NCBI GenBank assembly: GCA_963593905.1 | Contig: CAVBBL010000051.1 | Coordinates: 1 to 7,146 of the forward strand | Reading direction: 5' to 3' | Length of the DNA: 7,146 bases | Source of the DNA: CAG-791 sp963593905 | GTDB taxonomy: Bacteria; Bacillota; Clostridia; Lachnospirales; Lachnospiraceae | Notes under the pieces: generated by a model | Told to the model about the DNA's origin: nothing | What the model saw: only the letters and a program-made list of their open reading frames with translations | Database searches by the model: none | Part shown: one piece after another, positions 5,196 through 7,146 of the stretch | How positions within the stretch are numbered: position 1 is the stretch's first letter | Layout: every line of letters begins with the position of its first letter | Position numbers and translations under genes: made by a program

Positions 5196-5729
5196 ATGAC
5201 AAGATATTACGATTTTAACCATCGCGGAGCTATTTGTGCATTTGATCAGGAGTGTGAGAAAGAGGCACTTACGAGAGAGGAGCTGGTAATTAGCAGAACA
5301 CTGAAGGATCTGAACGCCAGATATTTCGTGGTCATGAAGCGTATCGACGATGATCACATGCTGGTGGCTCCGGTATTTACCAAGCAGCCAAGAAAGGATG
5401 GCAAGAGAATCCAGATCAATGGAAAAAGATTCTGGGTGAATTTTATGACATTTTATGTTGTGCCCTACAAGATCATGATGGCTACGCCTGGGAAATATAT
5501 GGATTACAGCTACAAGAGTATTTGCGGAATTTATCATTCCCACAACAGTGTTCTCAAGGAAAAATGGAGACGCCAGGACGAAGCGAAAATGGTTGAAGCT
5601 GAACTTCGCAGAATGGCCAGGGAAAGAAAATATAATCAGCGTCGCTACGATATGAGCACCTATTATCCGATTCCCAAATATGTGCGGGATGGAGCCAGAC
5701 ATGCCTATAGTGGCGGTTTAATGCATTAA
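5196..5729 (+). CDS. ICE-conserved-type hypothetical protein, 177 aa
   Basis: A 177-residue soluble, basic protein that I do not recognise as a named family. The start is supported by AGGAGAAAT about seven bases upstream, and the gene follows the loader gene by only 12 bases. Residues 27-110 look like an alpha/beta domain with alternating strands (ARYFVVMKRIDDDHMLVAPVF, RFWVNFMTFYVVPYK). Residues 115-152 form a long charged helix (KEKWRRQDEAKMVEAELRRM). The C-terminus is Tyr- and Arg-rich. It has no membrane segment or enzymatic motif. Genes at this place between the dnaC-like gene and pcfB are commonly annotated only as hypothetical in Tn1549-like elements. A role in DNA processing or replication is suggested only by position. 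Confidence 0.8.
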   Translation: MTRYYDFNHRGAICAFDQECEKEALTREELVISRTLKDLNARYFVVMKRIDDDHMLVAPVFTKQPRKDGKRIQINGKRFWVNFMTFYVVPYKIMMATPGKYMDYSYKSICGIYHSHNSVLKEKWRRQDEAKMVEAELRRMARERKYNQRRYDMSTYYPIPKYVRDGARHAYSGGLMH

Positions 5730-5751
5730 GAAACAGGTAGAGAGTGAGATT

Positions 5752-6093
5752 ATGGAGGATATGACAGTGAAGAAGAAAATTTTAGCTTTAAGTGGAGTTG
5801 CAGTTGTAGGAATGGGTATTGCCACATTAATCATCATAAAGAGAAAGAAACGTTCTGAAATTGATTTTTTGGAGTCAGATGATTTTGATGATGACCTAGG
5901 GAATGATGACGATGAAATGGATGATCCCTGTGATTTATCGACTCATGAGGACGTTTGTTATCTTGACTCATTAACGGATGGAGACCTGGAGAAGCTTGCA
6001 GATGAGCTTATAAATGAGTTTGAGAGAAGATGTAGAGCGAAATCTGATGATGATAAAAAGTCACAGGAGGAAGCCGGATGCAGGAGCAGGTAA
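5752..6093 (+). CDS. Membrane-anchored acidic small protein
   Basis: A 113-residue protein. After a basic start (TVKKK) there is one hydrophobic segment at about residues 10-29, then a KRKKR stop-transfer cluster at 30-34. This predicts a single membrane span with the tail probably on the cytoplasmic side. Residues 38-65 are extremely acidic (DDFDDDLGNDDDEMDD). Residues 75-95 form a helix (GDLEKLADELINEFERR). The start is uncertain: ATG 5752 has only a weak AGAGAGTGAG upstream, whereas GTG 5767 lies eight bases after a perfect GGAGG. The shorter form would begin at KKKILALSG and keep the same anchor. It overlaps the pcfB-like gene by 16 bases. Function unknown; the position beside pcfB and virD4 suggests a membrane accessory of the transfer apparatus. 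Confidence 0.7.
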   Translation: MEDMTVKKKILALSGVAVVGMGIATLIIIKRKKRSEIDFLESDDFDDDLGNDDDEMDDPCDLSTHEDVCYLDSLTDGDLEKLADELINEFERRCRAKSDDDKKSQEEAGCRSR

Positions 6094-6605
6094 GTGAAAA
6101 GGTCGTTGTACTGGTCATCAATACTGGCAAGAAGGGCCTGCATCTCACGGCCGGAATCTTAAAAGCTGCCATGCGGAAATACCTGCAGGCACATGAGAAA
6201 AAGAAAATTGCCAAGGTCAATGTAAAAGCAGCAAAGAAGGCAGAAAAAGCCATTCCCCGTGGAAAGCAGACGATGGCACAGTTGATGAAACAGAATCAGG
6301 GATTGACCAATATTGAGATCACAGATAAAAATATCAAATCCTTTGAACGGATTGCCAATAAATACAGCATCGATTTTTCTTTAAAGAAGGACAAATTTTC
6401 GGAGACACCAAAATATTTTGTGTTTTTCAAGGCAAGAGATGTGGATGTGATGACGGCAGCTTTTAAGGAATTTTCTACCATGGAACTGGTGAAATCCAAG
6501 AAGCCATCCATCCAGAAGCGCCTGTCCCAGTATATTCAGAAATCCAAGGTACAGGACAAGCAGCGCGAGAGATCCAAGCAGAAAGACAGGGGGCAGGAGC
6601 GATGA
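6078..6605 (+). CDS. PcfB-like protein (DUF3801), conjugation accessory factor
   Basis: A 175-residue protein of the PcfB/DUF3801 family. In the enterococcal plasmid pCF10, PcfB works with the coupling protein PcfC to bring the relaxase-DNA complex to the membrane channel. The N-terminal helix (residues 5-35, EKVVVLVINTGKKGLHLTAG), the basic linker (41-64) and the core QTMAQLM through TNIEITDKNIKSFERIANKY (64-96), then YFVFFKARDVDVMTAAFKEFS (113-133), are the recognisable family landmarks. The C-terminus (139-175) is strongly basic and probably disordered. ATG 6078 has AGGAGG seven bases upstream inside the preceding gene. The stop overlaps the coupling-protein start in an ATGA junction, which couples the two partner proteins in translation. 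Family call is confident. Confidence 0.9.
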   Translation: MQEQVSEKVVVLVINTGKKGLHLTAGILKAAMRKYLQAHEKKKIAKVNVKAAKKAEKAIPRGKQTMAQLMKQNQGLTNIEITDKNIKSFERIANKYSIDFSLKKDKFSETPKYFVFFKARDVDVMTAAFKEFSTMELVKSKKPSIQKRLSQYIQKSKVQDKQRERSKQKDRGQER

Positions 6606-7146
6606 GAACAGAAGATGTAAAGAAACTTCTGGTTCTATCCGTTCCTTACGTGATTATCGGATACCTGGCTGATAAAGTCAGCTGGGTATACCGGCACGTT
6701 CCCGGAGACATGGTGGCAAAGAAGATTGGAAATACATTTCTTTGCTTCACTCAGGGATTTAAGAATCCTTTTCCAAGTTTTCACCTGCTGGATCTTCTGG
6801 TGGGAATACTGGCAGCACTGATCTTCAGAGGCTTTGTGTATTATCGAAGTAAGAATGCCAAGAAGTATCGGCAGGGAGTGGAGTATGGATCGGCCAGGTG
6901 GGGAACAGCGGCAGATATTAAACCCTATATGGATCCCAAGCCAGAAAATAACATGATCCTGACACAGACAGAAGGCCTGACCATGAATAACCGGCCAAAG
7001 AATCCCGGAACTGCTCGGAATAAAAACGTGCTAGTTATCGGTGGTTCTGGTTCCGGAAAGACCAGATTTTTCGTGAAACCAAACATTATGCAGTGCTGTT
7101 TTCCAAATCCGGATTATCCAACAAGTTTGGTCTGCACGGATCCCAA
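6602..7146 (+). CDS. VirD4/TraG-family coupling protein, 3'-truncated by window
   Basis: The first 181 codons of a type IV coupling ATPase, normally about 600 residues, which delivers the relaxase and attached DNA to the conjugation channel. Residues 8-24 and 62-81 are two hydrophobic segments that anchor the protein in the membrane. The stretch KKYRQGVEYGSARWGTAADI (88-107), then TMNNRP (127-132) and ARNKNVLVIGGSGSGKTRFF (138-157), is typical of the Tn1549-type VirD4 proteins. Walker A GGSGSGKT lies at 147-154, and VCTDPK at the window end matches the family segment after it. The ATG shares bases with the upstream pcfB stop (ATGA), indicating translational coupling. Nothing looks broken; the end is simply outside the window. 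Confidence 0.93.
   Translation, partial: MRTEDVKKLLVLSVPYVIIGYLADKVSWVYRHVPGDMVAKKIGNTFLCFTQGFKNPFPSFHLLDLLVGILAALIFRGFVYYRSKNAKKYRQGVEYGSARWGTAADIKPYMDPKPENNMILTQTEGLTMNNRPKNPGTARNKNVLVIGGSGSGKTRFFVKPNIMQCCFPNPDYPTSLVCTDP

Noticed and set aside
5025..5702. 225-codon minus-strand frame
   Set aside because: It lies opposite the end of the DnaC-like ATPase, including its conserved C-terminal motifs, and the 177-aa gene. It has no ribosome binding site or recognisable domain.
1..7146. CRISPR array, tRNA, rRNA or transposase gene
   Set aside because: No regularly spaced long repeats, cloverleaf sequence, rRNA-like sequence or transposase/integrase frame was seen. The only periodic repeat is the short iteron array at 3901-3978.

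Overview
The window looks like a Gram-positive, low-to-mid GC Clostridia genome, most likely Lachnospiraceae or a close relative. The reasons are strong AGGAGG-type ribosome binding sites, clostridial codon use, and a gene order on the right typical of the Tn1549/CTn-type integrative and conjugative elements (ICEs) common in gut Clostridia. No family assignment here was checked by a search; all come from reading the translated sequence.

Layout. (1) 1-1070, + strand: the 3' end of a small protein with a CKCGC cysteine cluster, followed 17 bases later by a 259-aa protein resembling DUF6557. Both are visibly AT-rich and of unknown function. (2) 1136-2267, - strand: a two-gene operon of a flavodoxin and a maltose/galactoside-type O-acetyltransferase. 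Its promoter has the 19-bp spacer and dyad expected of a MerR-family target. (3) 2268-2897: about 630 bases with no convincing gene. It runs from an AT-rich stretch, the probable region of the left ICE boundary, into about 340 bases rich in nested complementary segments (2470-2815), best read as a structured RNA or regulatory/origin DNA. (4) 2898-7146, + strand: the front of an ICE transfer/replication operon with short gaps or overlaps. It holds a 38-aa membrane peptide, two small overlapping Cys-rich proteins, a phage-type replisome organizer (replication initiator), a DnaC-like helicase loader with an N-terminal zinc-ribbon-like segment, an unknown 177-aa protein, a membrane-anchored acidic protein, a PcfB/DUF3801 protein and the N-terminal third of a VirD4/TraG coupling ATPase cut by the window end.

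How it fits together. The initiator and loader would start replication of the excised element by recruiting the host DnaB helicase. PcfB and VirD4 would bring the relaxase-DNA complex to the conjugation channel. The most interesting signal is inside the initiator gene: eight GTGAC-like pentamers at 3901-3978 spaced 10,11,10,11,10,11,10 bases apart, i.e. on one face of the helix, followed directly by an 80-base purine-rich tract. This suggests an iteron-type replication origin embedded in the rep gene, as in lambdoid phages and RepA_N plasmids. The second is the structured non-coding leader at 2470-2815.
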